NCBI GenBank assembly: GCA_020632995.1
Contig: JACKEN010000019.1
Span: 31,905 to 95,904, forward strand
Direction of reading: 5' to 3'
DNA from: Deltaproteobacteria bacterium
GTDB taxonomy: Bacteria; Myxococcota; Kuafuiibacteriia; Kuafuiibacteriales; Kuafuiibacteriaceae
DNA: 64,000 nt
Part shown: piece after piece, positions 43,447 to 52,614 of the stretch
Position numbering within the stretch: the stretch's first letter is position 1
Layout: every line of letters begins with the position of its first letter
Made by a program: the position numbers and the translations under genes
Notes under the pieces: model-generated
The model's input: only the letters and a program-made list of their open reading frames with translations
Database searches by the model: none
Told to the model about the DNA's origin: nothing

Positions 43447-44484
43447 ATGAGGTGCGCCCCCCTCCTCGCCGTCGCCCTCGTCGCCGCCGGATGCCGGGTC
43501 GAGGTCGGGCCCCCGGAGGCCCGCCAGACCGCCGCCGCCGCCCACGGGCCCTCCGGGACGGTCATGGTCTACACCTCCATGTACCGGGAGGTCATCGACG
43601 CGGTGAAGCCCACCCTGGCCGAGGCCCTCCCCGGGGTCGAGGTGAAGTGGCTCCAGGGCGGGAGCGAGAAGCTGGCCACCCGGCTGGACGCGGAGCTCGC
43701 GGCCGGCGCCCCCCAGGCCGACCTCGTCCTCACCTCGGACCCCCTGTGGTACGAGCGCCTCCGTCGAGAGGGGCACCTGTTGCCCTATGCAAGCCTGCCT
43801 GCGCTCCGGCTGCGGCGTGACCTGATCCACCCCACCGGGGCGTACCTGACCTCCCGGCTCTCCACCATGGTCATCGCCTACAACTCACGCCTCGTCTCCG
43901 AGGACGAGGCACCCCGCACCTTCGCCGCCCTCTTCGACGACAGGTGGGCCGGCAAGGTGACCTGCCCCGACCCCCTGGCCTCGGGCACCGCGTTCAGCAC
44001 CCTCGCCCAGCTGCTGCACCACGAGGGCCCGGGGCTCCTCGCGCGCATGAAGGCGGCGAAGCTGGTGGCGTCGGGCGGCAACTCCAGCGCCTTCACCCGG
44101 CTCGAGTCGGGGGAGCACCAGGTCGGCTTCGTGCTCCTCGAGAACGTGCTCGCGGCCCGGGCCAAGGGCTCCCCGGTGGCCTACCGCATCCCCGATGAGG
44201 GCGCGGTGCCGGTGCCCGGGCCCCTCGCCATCCTGAAGGCGGGCCCCAACCCCGAGGCGGCGAAGGCGGTCTACGACCTGATCCTCTCCGAGCCGGTGCA
44301 GCGGGCCATCGTGGCCGCCCACATGCACGGGGTGTTCGAGGATCTCCCGCCCCCCGACGACGCGCCCGACCTCACCCACGTCCTCGACACCCGCTACCGC
44401 TTCACCCCGGAGTTCGTCGACGCAACGGTGGAAGAAGCGCAAGCCATCCGGCAGCGCTTCGCGGAGGCGATGGGGGCGCCGTGA
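43447..44484 (+). CDS. ABC transporter substrate-binding lipoprotein, Fbp/AfuA-type
   Basis: 345 residues from ATG 43447. The signal peptide ends in VAAGC (lipobox). The mature part matches the family of iron(III)/putrescine-like binding proteins: VMVYTSMYREVIDAVKP (about 40-56), LVLTSDPLWYERL, IAYNSRLVSEDEAP and FDDRWAGKVTCPDPLASGTA, a typical motif of this family. It should bind a metal complex or polyamine-like compound in the periplasm. The permease gene follows with a 4-base overlap (GTGA) and the ATPase gene with another, forming a complete importer. Confidence 0.85.
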   Translation: MRCAPLLAVALVAAGCRVEVGPPEARQTAAAAHGPSGTVMVYTSMYREVIDAVKPTLAEALPGVEVKWLQGGSEKLATRLDAELAAGAPQADLVLTSDPLWYERLRREGHLLPYASLPALRLRRDLIHPTGAYLTSRLSTMVIAYNSRLVSEDEAPRTFAALFDDRWAGKVTCPDPLASGTAFSTLAQLLHHEGPGLLARMKAAKLVASGGNSSAFTRLESGEHQVGFVLLENVLAARAKGSPVAYRIPDEGAVPVPGPLAILKAGPNPEAAKAVYDLILSEPVQRAIVAAHMHGVFEDLPPPDDAPDLTHVLDTRYRFTPEFVDATVEEAQAIRQRFAEAMGAP

Positions 44485-46181
44485 GGGGTCGACTCGCGCG
44501 CGTCCCCTGGTCGTGGCTCCTGATCGGGGGCCTCACCGCGGGGGCCCTGATCGCCTTCGCCTTCGCCCCCCTCGCCCTGGTGCTGAAGGAGGCGGGGCGC
44601 GGGCGCTTTCAGTGGCTCTTCCACGAGCTGTCGGAGCCCGGCACCCGGGTGGCGTTCCTCAACACCCTCGCGATGTCCGCCCTGGTGACCGCGGTGGCGG
44701 TGCCGGCCGGCGCCGCCCTGGCCTGGCTCCTCGAGCGCACCGACGTGTTCGCCACCGAGCGCGTCCGCACCCGCTTCTCGGCGTTGTTCGCGGTGCCCCT
44801 GGCGGTGCCTCCATACCTTCTGGCGATGGCGTGGGCCCTGCTCGGCAACGGGCGCAACGGCCTCTTGAACCGGCTGGGGGCGGGCGCGTGGATCGACCTG
44901 TACGGCCTCGACGGCACGGTGCTGGTGCTCGCGACCTCCGCCTACCCCTTCGTCATGCTCACCGCGCAGGCCAACCTGCGCCGGGCGGATCCCTCCCTCG
45001 AGGAGGCCGCGCGGGTGAGCGGCGCCGGTCCGTGGGGGGTGCTGAAGACGGTGACCCTCCCCCTGATGCTCCCCGCCCTCGCCGCCTCGGCCGGGCTGGT
45101 CTTCGTGTTCGCCACCGCCGCGTTCGGCGTCCCGTACCTGTTGGGGTCGGTGGCGGAGCCGCCGGTCTACGTCCTCACCACCCGCATCTTCCAGTACATC
45201 TCCCTCGGCGGCGCGGACATGCTCTCCCGGGCCTCCGCCCTCGCCCTGGTGCTCCTGTCGACCTCCCTGGCCGCCCAGTCCTTCGCAAGCTGGATTGCCC
45301 GCCGCCGCTCCACCGTCCAGGTCGGCGGCAAGGCGGCCCGCCCCGCGCTGCTCCGCCTCGGGCGGGTCCGCCCCTTCGCGCAGGCTGGCCTGCTCGTGGG
45401 GGCGGCGCTCTTCATCTTGCTCCCGCTCGGCACCATCGTGTGGACCTCGGTCGCCCGCTCCTTCGCGGATCCCTTCGATCCCACCCTCGCCCACTGGCGT
45501 GAGGTGCTGGCTCGAGAGGAGACCGCGCGGGCCTTCGCCCACTCGGTGCTCCTCGCCCTCGGCGCGGGCGCCCTGGTGGCGGTGCTCGGCCTGGTGGTGG
45601 CGCGCCTGTCCAAGCAGTTCGGGCGCCCGGGGGCGGTGCTCGCCGCGATGGCCGCCTCGCCCTACGCGGTGCCGGGCACGGTGCTCGCGATCGGCCTGCT
45701 CCTCGCCTTCGCCTACGAGTACCGCCTCATCGTGCTCGACACCGTGACCTTCGCCCTCTACCTCCCCGGCACCCTGGGCCTGCTCCTGGTGGCCTACGCG
45801 GTGAAGTACATGGCGTTCGGGGTGCGGGGGGCGCGGGCGGCGCTGGATCAGATCCACCCCTCGCTCGAGGAGGCGGCCCGCACCAGCGGCGCGGGCCCCC
45901 TGAAGAGCGCGGTGGACGTGGTGCTGCCCCTGGTCTCGCCCGCGGTGGGCGCCGCGTTCCTGATCGTGGCCCTTCCCTGCCTGTCGGAGCTCACGATGAG
46001 CGTGCTCTTGTTCGGCGCGGGCACCGAGACCGCGGGCACCTTGCTGTTCGAGCTCCAGAGCTACGCGGATCCGCCGGCGGCCGCGGTGGTGGCCACCATG
46101 GTGGTGGCGGTGGCGGTGGCCGGTGACAGCCTCGCGCGGCGCCTGCAACGCCGGGCCGAGGGGAGGATGCCCCCGGGATGA
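44481..46181 (+). CDS. ABC transporter permease, fused double-domain Fbp-type
   Basis: 566 residues from GTG 44481. About 12 membrane spans and two EAA motifs (EEAARVSGAGPWGVLKTVTL near 175 and EEAARTSGAGPLKSAVDVVL near 460) show two permease halves in one chain, as in FbpB/ThiP-type transporters. It forms the channel of the importer with the binding protein upstream and the ATPase downstream. A 4-base overlap with each neighbour supports tight co-expression. Confidence 0.9.
   Translation: MRGRLARVPWSWLLIGGLTAGALIAFAFAPLALVLKEAGRGRFQWLFHELSEPGTRVAFLNTLAMSALVTAVAVPAGAALAWLLERTDVFATERVRTRFSALFAVPLAVPPYLLAMAWALLGNGRNGLLNRLGAGAWIDLYGLDGTVLVLATSAYPFVMLTAQANLRRADPSLEEAARVSGAGPWGVLKTVTLPLMLPALAASAGLVFVFATAAFGVPYLLGSVAEPPVYVLTTRIFQYISLGGADMLSRASALALVLLSTSLAAQSFASWIARRRSTVQVGGKAARPALLRLGRVRPFAQAGLLVGAALFILLPLGTIVWTSVARSFADPFDPTLAHWREVLAREETARAFAHSVLLALGAGALVAVLGLVVARLSKQFGRPGAVLAAMAASPYAVPGTVLAIGLLLAFAYEYRLIVLDTVTFALYLPGTLGLLLVAYAVKYMAFGVRGARAALDQIHPSLEEAARTSGAGPLKSAVDVVLPLVSPAVGAAFLIVALPCLSELTMSVLLFGAGTETAGTLLFELQSYADPPAAAVVATMVVAVAVAGDSLARRLQRRAEGRMPPG
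45285..45298. repeat. GCAA-N6-TTGC palindrome, copy 13
   Basis: Exact copy with centre GCTGGA, in the middle of the permease gene, read as Ala-Ser-Trp-Ile-Ala. Confidence 0.75.
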
Positions 46182-47218
46182 GCGACGTCGGACTCTCCAT
46201 CGAGGCGCTGCACAAGCGCTTCGGCGACAACCACGTGGTCCGCGGCCTGGACCTCACCCTGGCCCGGGGCGAGATCGTGGCCCTGTTGGGCCCCTCGGGC
46301 TGCGGCAAGACCACCGCCCTCCGGATGGTGGCGGGGCTGGAGTCCCCGGACTCCGGCGCAATCCAGATTGCAGGCCACGAGGTCTTCAGCGCCGGCACCA
46401 ACCTGCCGCCCGAGCGGCGCCAGGTGGGGATGGTGTTCCAGTCCTACGCGGTGTGGCCCCACCGAACGGTGCGGGACAACGTGGCGTATCCGCTGACCCT
46501 GAAGCGGGATCGCGCGGCGGCGACGAAGGCGGACGAGGCGCTGGCCCTGGTGAAGCTCCCGGGCATCGGGGCCCGCTACCCCGACACCCTCTCGGGCGGG
46601 CAGCAGCAGCGGGTGGCCCTCGCGCGGGCCCTGGTGGCCCACCCCGAGCTCCTCCTGTTCGACGAGCCCCTCTCGAACCTCGACGCCAAGCTCCGGGAGG
46701 AGATGCGGCACGAGATCCGCCAGCTGGCGAAGGCGGTCGGCATCACCTCCCTCTACGTGACCCACGATCAGCCGGAGGCCTTCGCGGTGAGCGACCGGGT
46801 GGCGGTGGTGCTCGAGGGCGTCATCGCCCAGCTCGCGCCGCCGGCCGAGCTCTACGCCGCCCCCGCCGACCTGCGGGTGGCCCGCTTCGTGGGGCGGCTG
46901 TCGCTCCTGTCGGGAGCGGAGCGGGTGGCCGAGGACCGGGTGCGCCTCGGCGACCTCGAGGTCCCCGCCACCTTCGCCCCCGGGGTCACCGCGGGCGTGG
47001 TCGGGGTGCGGCCGGAGGCGGTGCACCTGGTGGGGGAGGCGCAACCTGGCCTGCAGTGCGAGGTGAAGCGGGCCACCTTCCTGGGTGAGCGCACCGAGGT
47101 GAGCCTCGAGACCGAGCACGGCGAGCTGCGGGCCGACGTGCTGCCGGAGCGGGGGGTCCGGCAGGGTGACCTGCTCCGGATCAGCCTGAGCTCGGCCCGG
47201 GTCTACGCCGAGCGCTAG
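46178..47218 (+). CDS. ABC transporter ATP-binding protein, Fbp/Pot-type
   Basis: 346 residues from ATG 46178, overlapping the permease stop by 4 bases. All ABC motifs are intact: Walker A GPSGCGKTT (about 40-48), Q-loop VFQSYAVW, signature LSGGQQQR (about 135-142), Walker B LLLFDEPLSNLDAK and His in VTHDQPEA. A C-terminal TOBE-type domain is visible (about 260-346; GVRPEAVHLV). It drives import by the binding-protein/permease pair of this operon. No siderophore or ferric-uptake gene is nearby to fix the substrate. Confidence 0.95.
   Translation: MSDVGLSIEALHKRFGDNHVVRGLDLTLARGEIVALLGPSGCGKTTALRMVAGLESPDSGAIQIAGHEVFSAGTNLPPERRQVGMVFQSYAVWPHRTVRDNVAYPLTLKRDRAAATKADEALALVKLPGIGARYPDTLSGGQQQRVALARALVAHPELLLFDEPLSNLDAKLREEMRHEIRQLAKAVGITSLYVTHDQPEAFAVSDRVAVVLEGVIAQLAPPAELYAAPADLRVARFVGRLSLLSGAERVAEDRVRLGDLEVPATFAPGVTAGVVGVRPEAVHLVGEAQPGLQCEVKRATFLGERTEVSLETEHGELRADVLPERGVRQGDLLRISLSSARVYAER
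46358..46371. repeat. GCAA-N6-TTGC palindrome, copy 14
   Basis: Exact copy with centre TCCAGA, about 180 bases into the ABC ATPase gene, read as Ala-Ile-Gln-Ile-Ala. Confidence 0.75.
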
Positions 47219-47489
47219 TCGGCCATTCCGGTCGCCACAACCGCCTATTTCGCCCACCGCCCCAAAACCGACCGGTCGCGCAGCCCTGTGCGCGAGCGCG
47301 CGCGCACCCAGCCGAAGTTGGAGGTCAGCGGCACGGAGCCCTGCGCCGCCTCACGAAGGTCGTGTGCGGTCGTCGAGCTTCGACTTCGCAGCGTCGCCTG
47401 GGACGGCGAGGGCTCGCGGCTGAGCGCGCGCGCGGACGAGTTCATCGTCCAGGCCATGGTCTTCTTGTAGGCGCCGGAGGTTGAAAGCC

Positions 47490-49382
47490 ATGTTGCGGAG
47501 TATCTCGATCTCGAAGCGCGTCGCGGTGCTGGTCTCGATCATCCTCGGGTTCGTCCTGTGCACGAGCGCGGCCTTCATGTGGACCATCAGCCACGTCTCG
47601 GAGCGGGCCCAGAGCCAGGCGAGCGAGGCGGTGGAGGCGGAGGTCCGGGCCAAGCTGCAGGTCGCCACCCACGGCCTGGCGGAGGCGCTGGGGCGCGCGG
47701 TGGCGGCGGCGCCGTCTCCTGAGGCGGCCGAGCAGACCGCGCGCAGCCTCATCGAGTCCGTGCGGTTCGAGGCCGACCGCTCCGGGTACTTCTTCATCTA
47801 CCGCGGCACCACCGTGGTGACGGTGCCCCCGAAGCCCGAGCTCACCGGCAAGGACCTCGCGGACGTGAAGGACGAGAACGGCGTCCGCTTCGTGGCCGAG
47901 CTCGCGGCGAACGCGAAGAAGGGCGGCGGGTTCGTCAACTACGTGTTCCCGAAGCCTGGGGCGGGCCCGACGCCGAAGGTGGGCTACGCGGAGATGGTCC
48001 CGGGCACCGACATGTGGATCGGGACCGGCGTCTACCTCGACAACCTCGAGGGCCTGCGGACGTCGGTCCGCGCGGAGCTGGCCGCGATGACCGCGCGGTC
48101 CCTGACCTGGGTCGCGGCCCTGTTCGGCCTGACCCTCGTGCTCCTCGTGCTCCCGCTCTCGATCCGCATCGCCCGGAGCATCGTCGTCCCGCTCCGCGGC
48201 GCCCGCGACGCCATGCGGAACATCGCCACCGGCGAGGGCGACCTGACCCAGCGGCTGGACGACGCAGGCACGGACGAGCTCGCCGAGCTCGCCGCGGCCT
48301 TCAACACCTTCCTCGGGAGCCTGCAGCAGATCGTGCATCAGCTCAGCACCTCCTCGGGCGAGCTGGCCTCCTCCGCCGAGTCGCTCACCGACTCGTCCCA
48401 GCGGATGGCCGACTCCGCGCATCGGATCCAAGCCCACACCGAGACGACCACCGGCGCGATGGGCGACGTGCGCGGGCGGATCGCGACCCTCGCGTCGGGG
48501 GCCGCGACGACGTCGAGCGAGGTCCACCACGTCGCGTCCACCACCCACCAGCTCTCGAGCAACACCCAGGAGGTGGAGCGGAGCGCCCACGAGGTCACCG
48601 CGCGCATCGACTCGGTGGCGGTGGCGATGGAGGAGCTGAGCGCCTCCTTCAAGGAGGTGGCCCGGAGCTCGGCGGAGTCCGCCCACGCCAGCCGCTCCAG
48701 CCAGGACCGGGTGGCCGCCGCGAGCGAGCACATGCAGGAGCTCCGGCGGGCCGCGGCCAACGTCGGCAAGGTGGTGGAGCTGATCAACGCGGTGGCCAAC
48801 CAGACCAACCTGCTGGCGCTGAACGCCACCATCGAGGCGGCGAGCGCCGGTGAGGCGGGTCGTGGCTTCGCGGTGGTGGCGAGCGAGGTCAAGGCGCTGG
48901 CGCTCCAGACCTCCAAGGCCACCGAGGAGATCGGCCGTCAGGTGATCGAGATGCGGACCCTCGCGGACGACAGCGGCACCATGATGGATGACATCCGGGA
49001 GCTCTCGCTCGAGGTGAACCGGCTCAACGACACCATCGCCGCCGCGGCGGAGGAGCAGACCGTCACCCTGCAGGAGCTGGCCATGAACCTGGGCACCGGC
49101 GCCCAGGCGGTGCAGGCGATCAGCCACGGGGTCTCCGAGATCACGCAGGGGGTGTCGCGCCTCGCCGGGAGCAGCGCTCAGCTCGCTCGAGGGGTGGAGG
49201 TGGCCGCGGACGCGTCCCACGCGGCGGAGGAGTTCACCACTCGCGCCGCCAACGACCTGGAGGAGCTGGCGAGCGAGACCCACCGCGCGGTGGAGGTCAT
49301 CGAGGGCGTGGACGGGATCGCCCGCTCGGTCCGCTCGCAGTCGGAGGGCATCCGCGCGATCGTGGGGCGCTTCCGAGCTTGA
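47490..49382 (+). CDS. methyl-accepting chemotaxis protein (Cache sensor)
   Basis: 630 residues from ATG 47490, with CGGAGG 9 bases before it. The layout is membrane span 1 (VAVLVSIILGFVLCTSAAFM), a Cache_2/sCache-type periplasmic domain (about 35-190; GYFFIYRGTTVVTV, then WIGTGVYLDN), span 2 (SLTWVAALFGLTLVLLVLPL), HAMP, and a methyl-accepting signalling domain with the hairpin tip ELINAVANQTNLLALNATIE. All core residues are present. It should sense a small external ligand and control CheA. No other che gene is in the window, so it works with chemosensory genes elsewhere, possibly for type IV pilus or gliding control. Confidence 0.92.
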   Translation: MLRSISISKRVAVLVSIILGFVLCTSAAFMWTISHVSERAQSQASEAVEAEVRAKLQVATHGLAEALGRAVAAAPSPEAAEQTARSLIESVRFEADRSGYFFIYRGTTVVTVPPKPELTGKDLADVKDENGVRFVAELAANAKKGGGFVNYVFPKPGAGPTPKVGYAEMVPGTDMWIGTGVYLDNLEGLRTSVRAELAAMTARSLTWVAALFGLTLVLLVLPLSIRIARSIVVPLRGARDAMRNIATGEGDLTQRLDDAGTDELAELAAAFNTFLGSLQQIVHQLSTSSGELASSAESLTDSSQRMADSAHRIQAHTETTTGAMGDVRGRIATLASGAATTSSEVHHVASTTHQLSSNTQEVERSAHEVTARIDSVAVAMEELSASFKEVARSSAESAHASRSSQDRVAAASEHMQELRRAAANVGKVVELINAVANQTNLLALNATIEAASAGEAGRGFAVVASEVKALALQTSKATEEIGRQVIEMRTLADDSGTMMDDIRELSLEVNRLNDTIAAAAEEQTVTLQELAMNLGTGAQAVQAISHGVSEITQGVSRLAGSSAQLARGVEVAADASHAAEEFTTRAANDLEELASETHRAVEVIEGVDGIARSVRSQSEGIRAIVGRFRA

Positions 49383-49383
49383 G

Positions 49384-50580
49384 CTAGGGGGCCTCGGCTC
49401 CCGCCGTCGTCGCGGTGCTCGTGCCCAGGCGCTCGGGGTGCCCGAGCTCTTCGAGGCGCGCCGCCACCACCTTCGCGATCTCCCGGTTCACCTCCTCGTT
49501 GTAGTGCCCGTTCGGCTTGTAGAGGCTCTTGGGGTCGCGCCCCTTGGCCATCTCGATGAGGTGCGGCCCGAAGTCGATGTAGTCGTAGCCCGCCTCGTCG
49601 AGGCGGCGCAGCAGGCCCTGGTGCGGCCAGGCGCCGGTGCGCTCGTAGCGCGCGATGTCGAAGTGGATCGGGAAGATGATGAGGAGCGGGTACTGGTTCA
49701 GCGACTTCGCCTTCGCCACGAAGCTCTTCATGATCCCGAAGGTGATCTCGGTGCCGTGGAGGGGGTGCCCCTCGTCGTAGAACTGCAGGTACGGATCCTC
49801 GCGCTCGAGGAGCGCCTTGATGCGGTAGTCGCCGAGCGAGCGCAGGAGCGAGAGGGTGTACGGGAACTCGAAGCGCCGCGCCCCGGCCGGGCCGCCGGGG
49901 TAGAAGGGCTCGTGCTCGGGGGCGAGCTGCGGGTCGGCGCTGCCCATGAGCCGGTCCATCTCGGCCTTGGTGTAGCTGGGGAGGGGCACCAGCTCGATCT
50001 CGCCGCCGGCGCCGAGGATGAAGCGCGGCTTCAGCGCCCAGTCGAGCGAACCCACCACGAGGTCGCGGTCCTGGGTCAGGATGCGCACCACGTTCTCGGT
50101 CATGTGCCCGAGCATCACCACCTTCTGAGGCCCGGTGGTGCCGAGCTTCAGGTAGCGCAGGTAGCCCTGGTCGGTGCCATAGCCGCCCTGCCCGAAGTTG
50201 GCCACGCGGCACCCGAGCAGGCGCGAGAGCTGGTTCGGCCACTTGTCCTCGAAGTCCACCTCGCCGCCCTCGGTGAAGGAGTCGCCGAACGCGGTGATGC
50301 AGTTGGGGTGCACCTTCGGATCCGGGAACGCGGGGGAGGGCTTGGCGCCGGTCTCGTCGTAGTCCTTGGTCCCGAACTGCGCCTCGTAGGGCCACCCGAG
50401 CACCGGGTCGCGGAGCTTCATGTACTCCTCGTAGCTCCGACCGCCCTCGTGGGGCCTCGGCACCCGATAGATGCGCTTCCTGGACTGCAGGAACTTGCCC
50501 ACCCCGAAGGACAGGCCGTCGATCACCAACAGCATCAGGAGCAGGACCACCAGGCCCGGCGCCGCCTTCCGCACGCTCAT
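49384..50580 (-). CDS. SGNH-type hydrolase/acyltransferase-like membrane-anchored protein
   Basis: 398 residues from ATG 50580. One N-terminal membrane span (LVVLLLMLLVIDGLSFGVG) anchors it. The block-I motif is FGDSFTEGG with Ser101 and the block-V-like motif is PNGHYNEEVNREIA with His359. An Asn occupies the position where many family members have Asp (D-x-x-H). The fold fits SGNH/GDSL esterases and the AlgJ/AlgX-like group that modifies polysaccharide O-acetylation. It overlaps the upstream glycosidase-like gene by 4 bases (ATGA), so the pair probably acts on one polysaccharide. It converges with the chemoreceptor gene, 1 base apart. Confidence 0.75.
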   Translation of the reverse strand: MSVRKAAPGLVVLLLMLLVIDGLSFGVGKFLQSRKRIYRVPRPHEGGRSYEEYMKLRDPVLGWPYEAQFGTKDYDETGAKPSPAFPDPKVHPNCITAFGDSFTEGGEVDFEDKWPNQLSRLLGCRVANFGQGGYGTDQGYLRYLKLGTTGPQKVVMLGHMTENVVRILTQDRDLVVGSLDWALKPRFILGAGGEIELVPLPSYTKAEMDRLMGSADPQLAPEHEPFYPGGPAGARRFEFPYTLSLLRSLGDYRIKALLEREDPYLQFYDEGHPLHGTEITFGIMKSFVAKAKSLNQYPLLIIFPIHFDIARYERTGAWPHQGLLRRLDEAGYDYIDFGPHLIEMAKGRDPKSLYKPNGHYNEEVNREIAKVVAARLEELGHPERLGTSTATTAGAEAP

Positions 50581-52550
50581 TCTCCAGCTCCTCCCGGCGC
50601 GTCCGCCGTCCACCAGCGCGGGTGCGCCGCGCTCCAACCCACCAGGGCTCGATACTTGGGGCTGTCGCCCATCAATGACTCCAGCGCGCCCCAGCTGCCG
50701 TAGCGCCCGTACGCGGTGACGTCGACGTAGTGCACGAAGAGGGTGCCCCCCTGGGACTTCCAGGTGTCGAGGAGGCGCTCGTAGAGCACCCCCATGCCAG
50801 GGTCCCGGTTCATCGCGAGCAAGAGGCCTTGCACGTCCTTGTCCTTGCGGAGCGCGTCGTCGTGGGTGACCACGTGCTGCCCGCCCTCGTACGCCACCAG
50901 CTGCAGGCCGCGCTTCTTCGCCACCTTCGCGTGGTACTCGGTGTCCGAGCGGATCTGTACGAGATCCACCGGCTTCGCCTGGAGGCGGGTGGCGGTGTCC
51001 AGCTCCGCCAGGGCCTTCTTCACCCCCTCCGCGCCCTCCTTGGCCCACGCCCGCATCTGCTCGGCGTTGGGCGCGTTGCCGAAGTCGGCGCCCAGGTACG
51101 CGGTGATCGCGTAGGTGTCGATCCCGTGCTTGGCGCAGGGCGCCCCGGACCACAGCGGGCAGTCGAGGAGCCACGCCTCGCGGCCCCGCCCCGCGGTGTG
51201 GGTCGCGACCACGCAGCGCACGCGCTGGGTCTGGCCCTTGAAGACCTCGCCCTTCACCACGTCACACATCTGGGCCGCCCGCATCCCCGTGTACTGGCCG
51301 TAGGCGTTCCCGGGCGCCGCCTCCCACATCCGCGTCAACAGGTGCCGCAGCACCGGCTCCTCGCCGTGCCGCTTGGTCGCGCTCGCGAGCGCCTTGCCGA
51401 GCTTCGCCTGCAAGGCGTCCTGCTTCACCGCTTGGAGGTCATAGGGGACCTTGTAGCGATCCAGCTTGTCGAGGTTGGGCTTGGGCGCGCCGCGCTCCAG
51501 CTCGGCCAGGGCCTTCTTCAGCGCGCTCCTGTCGCGCCACAGGTACCGCCCTGCCCCATTGGCGTACTGCGCCTGCGGGAAGCCCCAGTTCCAGACCTCG
51601 TTCGAGTACTCGAAGCGCGCCACCAGGTGGGGCTTCAGCTGCTCGCGCACGACCTCGGCGAAGCGGCGCACGTACTCGTCGTCGGCGCGGTGCGGGATGT
51701 TGAACCAGGGGTCGGCGTCGAGCCGGTTGGCGAGCGCGACCATCACCTCGACGGGCACCCCCTTGTAGGACCACGTGAGATCCTCCACCCGCGGACGCCG
51801 GTCCCAGGTCGCCTGCTGGCCCTGGTTGGTCTTCATCCAGTCCATGAAGCGCAGGGTCGAGAACGGCACCAGCTTGTCGAGCCACAGCGGGTTGAAGCGC
51901 TCACCCTGGGTATAGGCGGCGACGAACTCCTCCGGCACCACCTCCATGTCGCGCAGGTGATCTTGCGGGTTGGTCTCGGTGAGGATGATCGAGAAGAAGT
52001 GCTTGTCGTCGCCCGGGTCCGCGAGCTCCACGTGGTCGAACCAGCCGTTCACCCCGTCGCCGATGCGCCGGGCGTTGCCGTGGTAGCGCACGCTGCCCTT
52101 GCCCTTCCACCGCACGAAGAAGCGCCGAAAGGGCATCTCTTTCTGCTCGATCGCGAGCAGGAGCTCCGCGCTCTGGTCGGGCTCGAGATGGACCACCCAG
52201 CCGTGCTCGTCGAGCTCGGCCGGGCCGCCCTCACCCCACTTCGCGCCCTGCCGATGGATGGTCCACGGGCGGGCCTGCTTCACCAGATTCAGGAACGGGA
52301 GCTCGGGTGACCACTCCGCGAGGTTGCCGAGCCCCATACCGAGCGGGCGCACCGTCCGGGGCCCGGGGGTGCGCACCAGCGGCAGCGCAGGGGGCGCTGG
52401 CACCGGCGCGGCGGGCAGCGCGCGGGCCGGGGCCGGCTCGGGCGCCCGCCCCGCCTCGGGGGGCGTGGCCGGCGCGGCGGGCGAGGCCCCTCCACGGCAG
52501 GCCCCGAGCGAACCCAGGACCACCAGGCCAAAGACTCGGAAGTACCCCAT
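50577..52550 (-). CDS. glycoside-hydrolase-fold 'cellulose-binding'-type lipoprotein
   Basis: 657 residues from ATG 52550. The signal peptide ends in the lipobox SLGAC, then a Pro/Ala-rich linker (about 20-60). The body matches a group annotated as cellulose-binding or glycosidase-like in other bacteria: WSPELPFLNLVKQARPWT near the start, FMDWMKTNQG, PWFNIPHRADDEYV and FEYSNEVWNWGF. The SNEVWN Glu would be the acid/base of a clan GH-A-like barrel, and VAYEGGQHV near 565 could hold the nucleophile Glu. Substrate is unknown; a beta-glucan or exopolysaccharide is likely. It forms an operon with the SGNH protein. Confidence 0.72.
   Translation of the reverse strand: MGYFRVFGLVVLGSLGACRGGASPAAPATPPEAGRAPEPAPARALPAAPVPAPPALPLVRTPGPRTVRPLGMGLGNLAEWSPELPFLNLVKQARPWTIHRQGAKWGEGGPAELDEHGWVVHLEPDQSAELLLAIEQKEMPFRRFFVRWKGKGSVRYHGNARRIGDGVNGWFDHVELADPGDDKHFFSIILTETNPQDHLRDMEVVPEEFVAAYTQGERFNPLWLDKLVPFSTLRFMDWMKTNQGQQATWDRRPRVEDLTWSYKGVPVEVMVALANRLDADPWFNIPHRADDEYVRRFAEVVREQLKPHLVARFEYSNEVWNWGFPQAQYANGAGRYLWRDRSALKKALAELERGAPKPNLDKLDRYKVPYDLQAVKQDALQAKLGKALASATKRHGEEPVLRHLLTRMWEAAPGNAYGQYTGMRAAQMCDVVKGEVFKGQTQRVRCVVATHTAGRGREAWLLDCPLWSGAPCAKHGIDTYAITAYLGADFGNAPNAEQMRAWAKEGAEGVKKALAELDTATRLQAKPVDLVQIRSDTEYHAKVAKKRGLQLVAYEGGQHVVTHDDALRKDKDVQGLLLAMNRDPGMGVLYERLLDTWKSQGGTLFVHYVDVTAYGRYGSWGALESLMGDSPKYRALVGWSAAHPRWWTADAPGGAGE
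50819..50832. repeat. GCAA-N6-TTGC palindrome, copy 15
   Basis: Exact copy with centre GAGGCC, near the 3' end of the glycosidase-fold gene. Confidence 0.75.
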
Positions 52551-52614
52551 TCGGGTGCAACTAGTCCCTCGGATGGGACGTTCTTGCAAGGGGCTCGGCC
52601 GATGCGGCCAGGGA

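Noticed and set aside
47288..47470. 60-codon plus-strand frame before the chemoreceptor
   Set aside because: No ribosome site or recognisable sequence; the region is better seen as the leader of the chemoreceptor gene.
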